Shown here: in pieces, positions 22,330 to 30,222 of the stretch
Position numbering within the stretch: the stretch's first letter is position 1
How the letters are laid out: every line of letters starts with the position of its first letter
Assembly (NCBI GenBank): GCA_003169895.1
Contig: PNAE01000007.1
Coordinates: forward strand, 337,603-401,602
DNA length: 64,000 bases
Source of the DNA: Gemmatimonadota bacterium
GTDB taxonomy: Bacteria > Gemmatimonadota > Gemmatimonadetes > Gemmatimonadales > GWC2-71-9
Direction: 5' to 3'
Position numbers and translations under genes: made by a program
The notes under the pieces: model-generated
Databases searched by the model: none
Told to the model about the DNA's origin: nothing
What the model saw: only the letters and a program-made list of their open reading frames with translations

Positions 22330-22354
22330 GATGGCGCCCTCAAGAACAGCTGTT

Positions 22355-22445
22355 AGCCATGGGCCATGAGCCCCAGGCGGTCAGCTCGTTGATCAACGTC
22401 AGGGTTCTGGCCGCGACTACCGTCAACGGCTCATGGCTCATGGCT
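22355..22445. repeat. inverted heptamer repeat between argF' and argB
   Basis: AGCCATGGGCCATGAGCC (22355-22372) is the inverse complement, with one mismatch, of GGCTCATGGCTCATGGCT (22428-22445). Each arm is itself a run of 7-bp units (AGCCATG GGCCATG; GGCTCAT GGCTCAT). The right arm covers the argF' stop codon. The pair could fold into an 18-bp stem around a 55-base loop and tune expression within the operon. Confidence 0.75.
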
Positions 22446-23456
22446 GTAGTTCCCAACCAGCTCCAGCAACAACGCCCGCTGCACATGCAGCCGATTCTCC
22501 GCCTGGTCCACCACCACGCTCTGCGGACCGTCCAATACATCGCCGTCGATCTCGACGTTGCGACGAACCGGCAGGCAGTGCAGCGCGATGCCCTTGCCGC
22601 CGGCGGTGCGCCGCATTCGATCGCTGGTAAGCCGCCAGTCACGCTGGTCCGCACGCAGCAACCGTTCGGCATCCGGGTTGCCAAAATGCAACAGCGAGCC
22701 CCACGCCTTGGGATACAGTGCGTGCGCGCCATCGATGGCGCCATCGAGATCATCCGTCACGTCGAGACTGCCACCGCGCTGTTCCGCGAGTGCGCGGATT
22801 GCGCGGTAGTCGTCGGGGTCCAGATCGTACCCTGCAGGCCGCGCAATGCTGATCTGCATGCCCAGGTGTGCAGCGGCGATTGCAGCGCTGGCTGGCACGG
22901 CGGTCGGCAGCGCCTTGGGGTGCCAGGCCCACATCAGCACCAGGCGCTTGCCGCGGGTGTCACCCAGATGCTCCCGTATGGTGAGCGCATCCGCGAGTCC
23001 CTGGCATGGGTGGCGGCGTGACGATTCGAGATTGATGACCGGCTTATCGCTGTATCGCGCAAAGTTGCGGATGGTCCGATCCTCGCGCTCGACCGTCCAA
23101 TCGTCGCCTTTCGGGAAGGTCCGCACCGCCAACGCATCAGCATATCGGCTCAATACTCTCGCCGCCTCGATGATATGCTCCACAGTGGCGCCGTCCATCA
23201 CCGCATCGAGGTCGGTCTCCATCGCCCAGCTGCCTTTGCCCGGCTCGAGGCAGAGCGCATGCCCGCCGTGGAGGTACATGGCGGTCTCCATCGATGCACG
23301 GGTGCGAAGTGACGGGTCCATGAACACCATCGCGAGGACCTTCTTCGCCAGCCCGCCATCGATCTCGCCACGCTTGCATCGGGTCGCAAGTGCGAGCAGA
23401 GCGTCGACATCGTCGGGCGACCATTCCTCCATCGCGATGAAGTCACGCTTGGTCAC
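22431..23456 (-). CDS. argF': N-acylornithine (probably N-succinylornithine) carbamoyltransferase
   Basis: The protein has 341 residues. The start is GTG at 23456, overlapping the argD stop as GTGA; the longer frame runs into argD antisense. The carbamoyl-phosphate loop is FMDPSLRTRASME, and the C-terminal motif is HCLPVRRNVEI instead of the HCLPAH-type of ordinary ornithine carbamoyltransferase. Both mark the AOTCase/SOTCase branch. The segment VMDGATVEHIIEAARVL has Val where Xanthomonas AOTCase has Glu92 and Bacteroides SOTCase has Pro90 (alignment from memory). The enzyme makes N-acylcitrulline, so the pathway bypasses free ornithine. Confidence 0.88.
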   Translation of the reverse strand: MTKRDFIAMEEWSPDDVDALLALATRCKRGEIDGGLAKKVLAMVFMDPSLRTRASMETAMYLHGGHALCLEPGKGSWAMETDLDAVMDGATVEHIIEAARVLSRYADALAVRTFPKGDDWTVEREDRTIRNFARYSDKPVINLESSRRHPCQGLADALTIREHLGDTRGKRLVLMWAWHPKALPTAVPASAAIAAAHLGMQISIARPAGYDLDPDDYRAIRALAEQRGGSLDVTDDLDGAIDGAHALYPKAWGSLLHFGNPDAERLLRADQRDWRLTSDRMRRTAGGKGIALHCLPVRRNVEIDGDVLDGPQSVVVDQAENRLHVQRALLLELVGNYSHEP

Positions 23457-24607
23457 ATGAGTACCGCGCGCAACGCCTGCAAGAGCAGGTCGGCTTCGCT
23501 TTCCGCCAACGAAAGGGGTGGCAACAGCCGCAACGTCCGTGGGTCGGTGGACGTTCCGGTCAGGACCCGGTGCGCCCACAAGCCGCGCTGCACGTCCGCC
23601 GCCGGGCGATCGAGTTCGAGCCCCAGCAGGAATCCCCGGCCATGCACCTGGACTACATGCGGCAGCTGGCTCGCCGCGGCGACGAGCTGCGCGCTGACCT
23701 GACGGACGTTGGCCAGGAGATCCTCGCGCTCGATCACGCCGATGTTAGCCAGCGCCGCGGCACACGGCACCGGACCGCCACCGAACGTCGAGCCCAGGTC
23801 GCCGACCTTGATGTCGTCGACCAGCGACGGTACCACGATCACCGCTCCGATCGGCAGGCCGGCGGCCAGTCCCTTGGCCATCGCGATGGCGTCGGGCGTC
23901 ACACCGAAATGCTCGGCGGCGGTGAACGCGCCGGTCCGGCCAACGCCGCACTGGACCTCGTCGAACAGCAGCTTGGCGCCGTGGCGGTCACACAGCGCAC
24001 GAGCGGATTGCAGGAACTCTGGCGTCGCGGCGCGCGCACCGCTGAAACCCTGCACCGGCTCGAGCAGGATCGCCGCGACGGTGTCGTCCATCGCCTGCTC
24101 CAGCGCCGCGATATCGTTGAAGCGCACCTTCCGCGACAACGGCACCCCGGCGCGGCGCGCACCGGCTTCGTAGCGTTCACCGTCGGTACAGGCGAGGGTT
24201 GCCGCGGTGCGGCCGTGCCATCCGCCAAGCATGGTGACGACTGTGGTACGCCCGGTCCTGCGCCGGGCGAGGTTGAGCTGGTTCTCGTTTGCTTCCGCGC
24301 CGGAATTGCAGAAGAACACCTTGCCGAGCGGCTCGGGAGAGAGCCGCACTAGCGTATCCGCGAGTTGCTCACGCCCGGCATGCGGCACAGCGGTCGAATA
24401 GAAGATGAGCTTGGCCGCCTGTTCGGCGATCGCGGCAACGACGTCCGGATGGGAGTGTCCCGAGCTCGCCACCGCGTGCCCGCCGTACGCATCCAGCCAT
24501 TCGTTGCCTTCATCGTCCACCAGCCACGACCCGTGTCCAGCCACCGCTCGCAACGGGAACGTGGCGTACACCGGCAGCAGCGTGTCGGTGGGCGCCTCGA
24601 TCAGCAT
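23453..24607 (-). CDS. argD: acetylornithine/succinylornithine aminotransferase
   Basis: The ATG at 24607 gives 384 residues and has GGAG about seven bases upstream; the longer frame is antisense to argC. This class III PLP aminotransferase shows FFCNSGAEANENQLNLAR, LLFDEVQCGVGRTG, and AMAKGLAAGLPIGAV containing the PLP-binding Lys. The enzyme converts N-acylglutamate semialdehyde to N-acylornithine. Its start overlaps the argC stop by seven bases and its stop overlaps the argF' start. Length and motifs are normal for ArgD. Confidence 0.92.
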   Translation of the reverse strand: MLIEAPTDTLLPVYATFPLRAVAGHGSWLVDDEGNEWLDAYGGHAVASSGHSHPDVVAAIAEQAAKLIFYSTAVPHAGREQLADTLVRLSPEPLGKVFFCNSGAEANENQLNLARRRTGRTTVVTMLGGWHGRTAATLACTDGERYEAGARRAGVPLSRKVRFNDIAALEQAMDDTVAAILLEPVQGFSGARAATPEFLQSARALCDRHGAKLLFDEVQCGVGRTGAFTAAEHFGVTPDAIAMAKGLAAGLPIGAVIVVPSLVDDIKVGDLGSTFGGGPVPCAAALANIGVIEREDLLANVRQVSAQLVAAASQLPHVVQVHGRGFLLGLELDRPAADVQRGLWAHRVLTGTSTDPRTLRLLPPLSLAESEADLLLQALRAVLM

Positions 24608-25626
24608 GGGAATACTCCTGGCGCGGCCAACCCGGCGCACTCGTCGAGGCCAAGGGCCAGATTCATCGCCTGCACGGCCTGGCCGCCGCCACCCTTGATC
24701 AGGTTGTCTATTACGCACATCACCTGGACCTCGCGCCCGTCGTCGGACGCCATCGCGTGCAACAGCGCAAGGTTCGATCCGACCACCTGGGTTAGTTGCG
24801 GCGGCGCGTCGAGCACCCGCACGAACGGACGGTGCGAAAACCGCCGCGCAACGTGCCCGTTCACGTCGCGCCACGGCTCCGCAAGTTGCGCGTGCAGCGT
24901 GGCGTGGATGCCGCGCACGAACGGGCCGGAATGGCAAATCAGGCGCGCATGGGCCGCCGGATCGTGGCGCCATGCACGCCATTGCTCCAGCATCTCACCC
25001 TCGTGACGGTGACCCATTCCGGTGTAGGCGAACATGTTGTGCGCCCGGGCGGGATGATGAGTCGTCGCCGTGAGGCTCTGGCCCGCGCCGCTGGACCCGG
25101 TTACGGCGAAAATGGCCGGTGGCGCGGCCAGCGGCAGGTCGACGATCGCATGGAGCGCCAGCTGTGCGGCCGTCGCAAAGCAGCCTGGTGCGGCGATCGC
25201 CGACGCACCGCGTAACTCATGGCCGCGGATATCAGCAAGGCCGTAGGCGAATCGATGCACCAGTTCGGGCGCCGGATGACCGCCATAGTACCGCTCGTGG
25301 AGCCGGCCGTCGTGAATCCGGAAATCCGCCGCGAGGTCGATGATCATCCCCGGCCCGGCGTCGATCAGCGCTCCCATGATCTGTGACGACTCGCCGTGCT
25401 CCAGTGCCAGGAACACTACGTTCTTGCCGCGTGCCACGTCTGCCGGCGCGTGGGCGGCGAAACGGGCATCGGTAAGGAGGGCCATAGCCGGATGCACGTC
25501 GGCGATCGGCTTGCCCGCCTGCGACCGCGAGGTCGCGGTGACCTCCGTCACGTCGGGATGCTGCAGCACCAGCCGGAGCAGTTCGCCACCCATATAACCG
25601 GCAGCGCCGATCACGACGACTTTCAT
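24601..25626 (-). CDS. argC: N-acetyl-gamma-glutamyl-phosphate reductase
   Basis: From the ATG at 25626 the protein has 341 residues. The Rossmann start is MKVVVIGAAGYMGGELLRLV, the catalytic cysteine lies in AIAAPGCFATAAQLAL, and HNMFAYTGMGHRHEGEM is the family's substrate-site histidine region. The enzyme reduces N-acylglutamyl phosphate with NADPH. The start overlaps the stop of the P-loop gene (ATGA) and the stop overlaps argD. The frame can be read much further upstream, but that part is antisense to the neighbouring gene. Confidence 0.93.
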   Translation of the reverse strand: MKVVVIGAAGYMGGELLRLVLQHPDVTEVTATSRSQAGKPIADVHPAMALLTDARFAAHAPADVARGKNVVFLALEHGESSQIMGALIDAGPGMIIDLAADFRIHDGRLHERYYGGHPAPELVHRFAYGLADIRGHELRGASAIAAPGCFATAAQLALHAIVDLPLAAPPAIFAVTGSSGAGQSLTATTHHPARAHNMFAYTGMGHRHEGEMLEQWRAWRHDPAAHARLICHSGPFVRGIHATLHAQLAEPWRDVNGHVARRFSHRPFVRVLDAPPQLTQVVGSNLALLHAMASDDGREVQVMCVIDNLIKGGGGQAVQAMNLALGLDECAGLAAPGVFPC

Positions 25627-26711
25627 GCGGCGACTTCTCTTGACGCGCGCCAACTGTCCATGGCCGTGCGGGCGCAGGCCATCAGGCCCAGGGCGTCGAG
25701 GCGGGCGTTGTGCGCCGAGAGGCCAAGTTCCTCGAGGATGTACCGCCGGCCGACCTCGTTGTCGGTCGCCGGCCCGGTGATCACGGTGATCGGGAGATTG
25801 AAATCCCTGCTCATCAGTTGCTGCGCGCCCCAGCATGCCACCGGATCGGGCGCCGCCACGACGTATGCGGCACCGAGCGCCATCAGGTCGGGCGCCCGCA
25901 GGATATCCTGCACGCCATATTCGCCAAGAATGCCGTCGCCAAGCTCCGCCACGATCACGTCGGGCCGCGCGCCACGGGGATCGACCAGTCGATTCAACAA
26001 TCCGCGCGCCACCGGTACCGTCATCCCGGCGTGGGTGCTGGCCGCACCGGCGTCGTTGAACGTCAACGCCGCGATGGCGCCGGCGTCCTGCATCGACAAC
26101 GCGTCGCGCATCAGCGAGACGCCGGTCAACTTGACCGCGGCCACACGAAAGCCGGACCGCCACAACCCGCGCACCAGCTCGGTCGCCGCCACCGTCTTGC
26201 CGGCGCTCATGCAGGTGCCCGCCACGTAGATCACCGGCAATTCGCACTGCAGTTCGTCCGCCGGCGGCACGGCGCGATCGCGAATGTGCGCCGGCCGGCC
26301 CACGCGATCCCCCAGTTCGGGGAACGCCAGCACCGCGCCGAGTACCTCGGCCTGAAACGGCGGACCGATTTCCGGATTCTCCGACGTACAGCGGCCAAGA
26401 ATCCCGCCGAGATTGAGCACGTTGATGACGTCGCCGACCGCGATGCTCGCCGGCACATCCCCCGCGTAGCCTCGCAGTGCCCGGCGAACGCCGAGGGTCC
26501 CGGCCAGCACGTCGCCTGCCCGCAACGAAACCATCCGCCCGCTCAGGTCCTCGACGTGGTTATAGGTGCTCTTGTCCGTGAGGATGCGCACCGCCACCAC
26601 GTAGCCTTCGGCCGCCACGACTTCGTCGCCGAGGATGACTTCCCGTGCCAGGGCGGCGTTCCTCGTGGATGAGGCGATCCGGTCGAGCCGTACCCGCGTC
26701 GTCACGACCAT
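25623..26711 (-). CDS. P-loop NTPase-fold protein, possibly DUF1611/DgcN-like, within the arginine operon
   Basis: The protein has 362 residues. The N-terminal 160 residues form a beta-rich domain (EVVAAEGYVVAVRILTDKST, SLRAGDVLAGTLGVRRAL). The C-terminal part opens with a P-loop, VIYVAGTCMSAGKTVAATEL, followed by RVAAVKLTGVSL and PDVIVAELGDGILGEYGVQD. This layout resembles the DUF1611 family, whose member DgcN is a D-glutamate N-acetyltransferase (recalled, not searched); MobB-like proteins are an alternative. It is coupled to argG (TGATG) and argC (ATGA). The operon lacks a visible argA or argJ, so a role in N-acylglutamate formation is an attractive inference. Confidence 0.55.
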   Translation of the reverse strand: MVVTTRVRLDRIASSTRNAALAREVILGDEVVAAEGYVVAVRILTDKSTYNHVEDLSGRMVSLRAGDVLAGTLGVRRALRGYAGDVPASIAVGDVINVLNLGGILGRCTSENPEIGPPFQAEVLGAVLAFPELGDRVGRPAHIRDRAVPPADELQCELPVIYVAGTCMSAGKTVAATELVRGLWRSGFRVAAVKLTGVSLMRDALSMQDAGAIAALTFNDAGAASTHAGMTVPVARGLLNRLVDPRGARPDVIVAELGDGILGEYGVQDILRAPDLMALGAAYVVAAPDPVACWGAQQLMSRDFNLPITVITGPATDNEVGRRYILEELGLSAHNARLDALGLMACARTAMDSWRASREVAA

Positions 26712-27913
26712 CAGGCGTCACGGACCGCGCGCGCTTCCGCACGCATCGCCAGCAGCTCGGGAATCGCACCAACCCGGGCGAAGGCCTTCGCTTCGTCGCC
26801 GGTCCAGAGCCGGTTCTCCTCGCCATAGGTCGCTACCGCACGATCGAGCATCGAATACGGCGAGCGCGTCCCAGTCACCAAGAACCGGCCGGGCATCAGG
26901 TGCACCCTCGTTTCGCCGGACACGTTGCGTTGCGACGACGTCACCAGCGCCTCGATGTCCCGGAGCGCTGGGTCGAAGTAGTGCCCTTCGTGCAGCCGGT
27001 CGCCGTAGAAGCGGCCCAGTTGGTCCTTCCAGAAGCTCTGCCACTTGGTGAGCACCAGTTTTTCGAGTTCCCGGTGCGCAGCGATCAACATCAGCGCGCT
27101 GCCGGCCTCGAAACCGATCCGACCCTTGATGCCGAGCGCCGTCTCACCGACGTGGATCCCGTGGCCAATGCCAAATCCGGCCGCTCGCTGGGCCAGGCCG
27201 TCGACGATTTCGTGACCAACCATGCTGACGCCGTCGAGTGCAACGGGAACGCCGTGCTTCCATGCGATGATGATGTCGACCGGTTCCGTCGCGCTGGCCG
27301 GCATCTCGAGAAATTCGTCCGGCGGAGAAGCCCACGTGTCGTGCGTCCAGCCGCCGCCCCATGTGGTCCCCCAGAGCCCTCGATTGATCGAGAACGCACC
27401 CGACCCCGCCGGCACCGGCAGGCCACGCGCCACGAGGTATGCAATTGAGTCGTCGCGAGACAGCGACTCTTCGCGAATTGGGGTTACGATGTCGAGCTCG
27501 GGTGCGAGCACGCGCAATGCGGTGTCGAACCTGATCTGATCGTTGCCGGCGCCCGTGGATCCGTGTGCGACCGCCCCCGCACCGATGGAACGCGCCACTT
27601 CGATCGCCGAGATTGCCTGCTGCGTGCGCTCGGCGGCGACTGACAGCGGATAGACCTCGCCGCGCAAGACGTTGGCCTGGATCAGTACCCGCACGAAGCG
27701 GTCGAACACCGCAGCCCGCGCGTCGACCTCATGGTGCTCAACGGCGCCCACCGCCATCGCCTGCGCCCTGATCGCCGTTCGCTGCACAGCCGAGGTGCCG
27801 CCCGTGTTCACAAAGACCGTGTGCACCACGTATCCGCGTTCAGTCAACCGCGGAACGCAATAGGACGTGTCCAGGCCGCCGGAGAAAGCGAGCGCGACTA
27901 CGGGGTTCTGCAT
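26711..27913 (-). CDS. argG: argininosuccinate synthase
   Basis: The protein has 400 residues. The N-type ATP pyrophosphatase loop is LAFSGGLDTSYCV, and the family's HGSTGAGNDQIRFD motif follows (the usual form is HG-x-T-G-K-GNDQ), together with GAFSINRGLWGTTWGGGW. The enzyme joins citrulline and aspartate. It is the first gene of the operon: an ARG box and a -10 element lie immediately before its ATG, and no Shine-Dalgarno is seen. The stop overlaps the start of the P-loop gene as TGATG. The GAGND variant in place of GKGND is notable but keeps the fold motif. Confidence 0.93.
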   Translation of the reverse strand: MQNPVVALAFSGGLDTSYCVPRLTERGYVVHTVFVNTGGTSAVQRTAIRAQAMAVGAVEHHEVDARAAVFDRFVRVLIQANVLRGEVYPLSVAAERTQQAISAIEVARSIGAGAVAHGSTGAGNDQIRFDTALRVLAPELDIVTPIREESLSRDDSIAYLVARGLPVPAGSGAFSINRGLWGTTWGGGWTHDTWASPPDEFLEMPASATEPVDIIIAWKHGVPVALDGVSMVGHEIVDGLAQRAAGFGIGHGIHVGETALGIKGRIGFEAGSALMLIAAHRELEKLVLTKWQSFWKDQLGRFYGDRLHEGHYFDPALRDIEALVTSSQRNVSGETRVHLMPGRFLVTGTRSPYSMLDRAVATYGEENRLWTGDEAKAFARVGAIPELLAMRAEARAVRDA

Positions 27914-27948
27914 ATTGCATAAATATGCAGTAAGCTCAATCCCCGCAA
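27911..27948 (-). promoter_or_regulatory. arginine operon promoter with ARG box over the -10, leaderless
   Basis: On the minus strand TTGCGG (27948-27943), a 17-base spacer and TATTTA (27925-27920) precede the argG ATG by six bases. The palindrome TGCATAAATATGCA (27916-27929) matches the ARG-box plan TGNAT-WWWW-ATNCA and covers the -10 element, so arginine-loaded ArgR would block RNA polymerase. The absence of a ribosome site and the six-base spacing indicate a leaderless mRNA. Confidence 0.7.
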
Positions 27949-27957
27949 GGGGGACGA

Positions 27958-28647
27958 CTATTTCGGCCTGCCCTGGAGTGACAGCCCGTATTGCAGGTGC
28001 AGCGCAACATTGGTGGTGATCGCATGCCCGTTGGCGATATGCACGCGCATGTAGCCACCGGTGGCCTTGAGCGAGAGCGACCCATACATGAACGGAAGCA
28101 GGCGGATGCGGCGGCCCAGGTTCGCCTGCAGCACCGCACCGGCCAGTTCATACTGCGAATGGAAAATGCCGTGGGCATTGTTGTAGACGAGCCCGCGGAC
28201 CGAGCTGACGGGGACCGCGTAGATCGCACCCGCACCGGCGCCGTATTCCCAGCCATTCTTCCGCCACAGGCGCTCGGCGAGGAGATAATTGACACCGTTG
28301 GTGACACGGAAGAACTGCACCCCCGGCGGCGGGTTGTCGAGGTAGATCTTGTGGTGCATGTACTCGAACGCCCACGCGGCGTCGCCGGCCCATTTCGCGA
28401 CGCGCCCGGAGTAGTACCACGTCGGGTCGAACGGCCGCGTCGACCAATTGCCGTTGACCCTGATGGCCGGCTGATTGAACTGCGAGAATGTCACCGGGGT
28501 CGGCAGGCTCCACGCATCGCCCAACCAGGTCTCCAGGCGCCACTGGGCGGCCACCGGCGCCACAGCCAGGGCCGTGAGAATTAAGGTCCCAACGAACGCC
28601 GAGGCAGCAGCGGGACGGAATCCGGGTACAGTTGTGGGGCAAACCAT
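27958..28647 (-). CDS. secreted/outer-membrane beta-barrel protein of unknown function
   Basis: The protein has 229 residues. An N-terminal signal peptide (SAFVGTLILTALAVAPVAAQ) is followed by aromatic-rich amphipathic strands: WRLETWLGDAWSLPTPVTFS, WAFEYMHHKIYLDNPPPGVQ, GWEYGAGAGAIYAVPVSSV. Strand periodicity and the final aromatic strand (LHLQYGLSL) suggest an eight-stranded barrel. I recognise no enzyme motif with certainty; the size is compatible with PagL-like or OmpW-like barrels. It lies 44 bases upstream of argG, so its mRNA would read toward the arginine promoter. Confidence 0.55.
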   Translation of the reverse strand: MVCPTTVPGFRPAAASAFVGTLILTALAVAPVAAQWRLETWLGDAWSLPTPVTFSQFNQPAIRVNGNWSTRPFDPTWYYSGRVAKWAGDAAWAFEYMHHKIYLDNPPPGVQFFRVTNGVNYLLAERLWRKNGWEYGAGAGAIYAVPVSSVRGLVYNNAHGIFHSQYELAGAVLQANLGRRIRLLPFMYGSLSLKATGGYMRVHIANGHAITTNVALHLQYGLSLQGRPK

Positions 28648-28697
28648 TTCTAAACCGTCGTTAGGGCATGAGCGGCACCAATGTAACCCGAGTCCGG

Positions 28698-28714
28698 GCC
28701 CGCTTCATGCGGGC
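28698..28714. other. small GC hairpin in the divergent intergenic region
   Basis: GCCCGC (28698-28703) pairs with GCGGGC (28709-28714) across TTCAT, followed by TCTTGAG. It lies between the divergent barrel gene and the OmpA-family gene. The remaining 28648-28870 must contain two promoters, but I cannot assign boxes with confidence. Confidence 0.35.
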
Positions 28715-28870
28715 TCTTGAGACGCTCCACGGACGGTGATACTGGTAGCTCTCTTGCGATTATCTGTCCGACATGTTTCCATAGTACACGTTCTAGTACG
28801 TTGAAGCAGCTTGACTTACGTCATTTGCCCCAGACCCGCGGGTCGACAGGGGCGGCAACCAGGAGGATCG

Positions 28871-30121
28871 ATGCGTCGCGTCGGGTTAGTGATGATCGCC
28901 TCGTTCGTGGCGGCCGGTACGCTGGCCGCACAGGACAAAGGCATCGACAAGGGCACACTGGAAATCGGCGGCTTCGGGCGGGTGCCCAAGTACACGACCG
29001 CCTACCAGATCCACGGCTCCACATTGAACCACACTGGCGCGGGCGGACGTATCGGCTTCTTCGTCGCCCGCAACTGGGCGATCGAAGTCGATGGTTCTTA
29101 CAACGAACCCGATCTCGTTGAGAACCAGCCCCTCATTCCAGCGACGCTCAACTATCCGGTGGCACGGCTGAGGTACCTGCCGTTCCATCTGGATGTGGTG
29201 TACAACGCGCCACTCAGCGACAAGTTCTTCTGGATGTTCGGTGCCGGCGGTAACTACACCATGCTGAGAGCATCCATCAAGCGAGATGATGTCGGTGTTG
29301 GCGGGATGACCGGTCTGCGCTGGCGGCCGGCGCGGCACTTGAGCTTCCGCCTCGACGGCACGGTCGATTACATCCCGAGCGGGTTCGCCAGCGTGAGCAA
29401 CACCTATCTCAGCGCCCAACTCGGTGTGTCGCTGTTGCTTGGCGGTCGGGGCTGCAATCACTCGACCGACATGATCAGCATCCGGCCCACCTCGGCCACC
29501 CTGCAACCGGGTCAGACCCAGACGTTCACGGCCACGGCGACGTACTGCGGCGAGCCTGATCAGGTCGTGTACCGCCTGAGCGGCGTCGGTATCCTCGATT
29601 CAATGTCGGGCCTCTATACCGCGACCACCATTGGCACGGCACAGGTCACCGCCTACAGCCGCAAGGGCAAGATGACGTCGGCCGCGAGCATCACCGTGGC
29701 TGCACCAACTCCGCTGCCACCGCCGCCGCCGGCACCAGCACCTCCGCCACCACCGCCGCCACCACCGGCGCCGGCACCGCGGTACACGTTCGACATGCAG
29801 ATGGTGCACTTCCGCTTCGATCACGCGGACCTGACCAAGGGCGGCCAGGACTCGGTGAAGGTCATCGCCGAGACGCTCAAGGCGCATCCGGAGGTGGCTG
29901 TCGACGTGGTGGGCCACTGCGACTGGATTGGCACCGAGGCGTACAACATGAAGCTGTCGCGGGCGCGGGCTGAGACGGTCCGTCGGCTGCTGATCGCCTC
30001 CGGCGTCGCCGCAGACCGGATCACGGTCAAGTGGCGCGGCAAGGATGAACCGATCGCGGACAATCACACGACGAGCGGTCGCGCGATGAATCGACGGGCG
30101 GAAGTCAAGCAGAACAACTGA
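28871..30121 (+). CDS. OmpA-family outer-membrane protein with barrel, Ig-like and peptidoglycan-binding domains
   Basis: The ATG at 28871 is fixed by AGGAGG five bases upstream; a longer frame from 28811 is not needed. The protein has 416 residues. Signal peptide MRRVGLVMIASFVAAGTLAA is followed by an N-terminal barrel of about 185 residues, then a bacterial Ig-like domain (ISIRPTSATLQPGQTQTF), a proline-alanine linker near residue 280, and a C-terminal OmpA domain (VHFRFDHADLTKGGQDSV, with NMKLSRARAETVRRLL) that binds meso-DAP. It should tether the outer membrane to peptidoglycan. A strong terminator follows. Confidence 0.88.
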   Translation: MRRVGLVMIASFVAAGTLAAQDKGIDKGTLEIGGFGRVPKYTTAYQIHGSTLNHTGAGGRIGFFVARNWAIEVDGSYNEPDLVENQPLIPATLNYPVARLRYLPFHLDVVYNAPLSDKFFWMFGAGGNYTMLRASIKRDDVGVGGMTGLRWRPARHLSFRLDGTVDYIPSGFASVSNTYLSAQLGVSLLLGGRGCNHSTDMISIRPTSATLQPGQTQTFTATATYCGEPDQVVYRLSGVGILDSMSGLYTATTIGTAQVTAYSRKGKMTSAASITVAAPTPLPPPPPAPAPPPPPPPPPAPAPRYTFDMQMVHFRFDHADLTKGGQDSVKVIAETLKAHPEVAVDVVGHCDWIGTEAYNMKLSRARAETVRRLLIASGVAADRITVKWRGKDEPIADNHTTSGRAMNRRAEVKQNN

Positions 30122-30180
30122 TCGAACGAAACGGAAGAGGCAGTCCGGATACGAACGAAAGACTGACTGCTGCGAAGTAG

Positions 30181-30210
30181 AAACGGGGGCTCCGAGTGGA
30201 GCCCCCGTTT
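30181..30210. terminator. bidirectional intrinsic terminator
   Basis: AAACGGGGGCTCC (30181-30193) pairs perfectly with GGAGCCCCCGTTT (30198-30210) around GAGT, a 13-bp stem. The arms end in TTT on both strands. It sits between the convergent OmpA-family gene and the AI-2E transporter gene and can serve both. Confidence 0.85.
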
Positions 30211-30222
30211 CGCTTCATGTCG

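Noticed and set aside
24601-26247. Long minus-strand frame of 548 codons
   Set aside because: Only its last 341 codons are argC; the first part is an out-of-frame shadow of the P-loop gene at 25623-26711. The same applies to the extended frame before argD.
27941-27954. CCCC-GCAA-GGGG as terminator of the barrel gene at 27958
   Set aside because: The stem is only four pairs, lacks a T-tract and overlaps the -35 element of the argG promoter.
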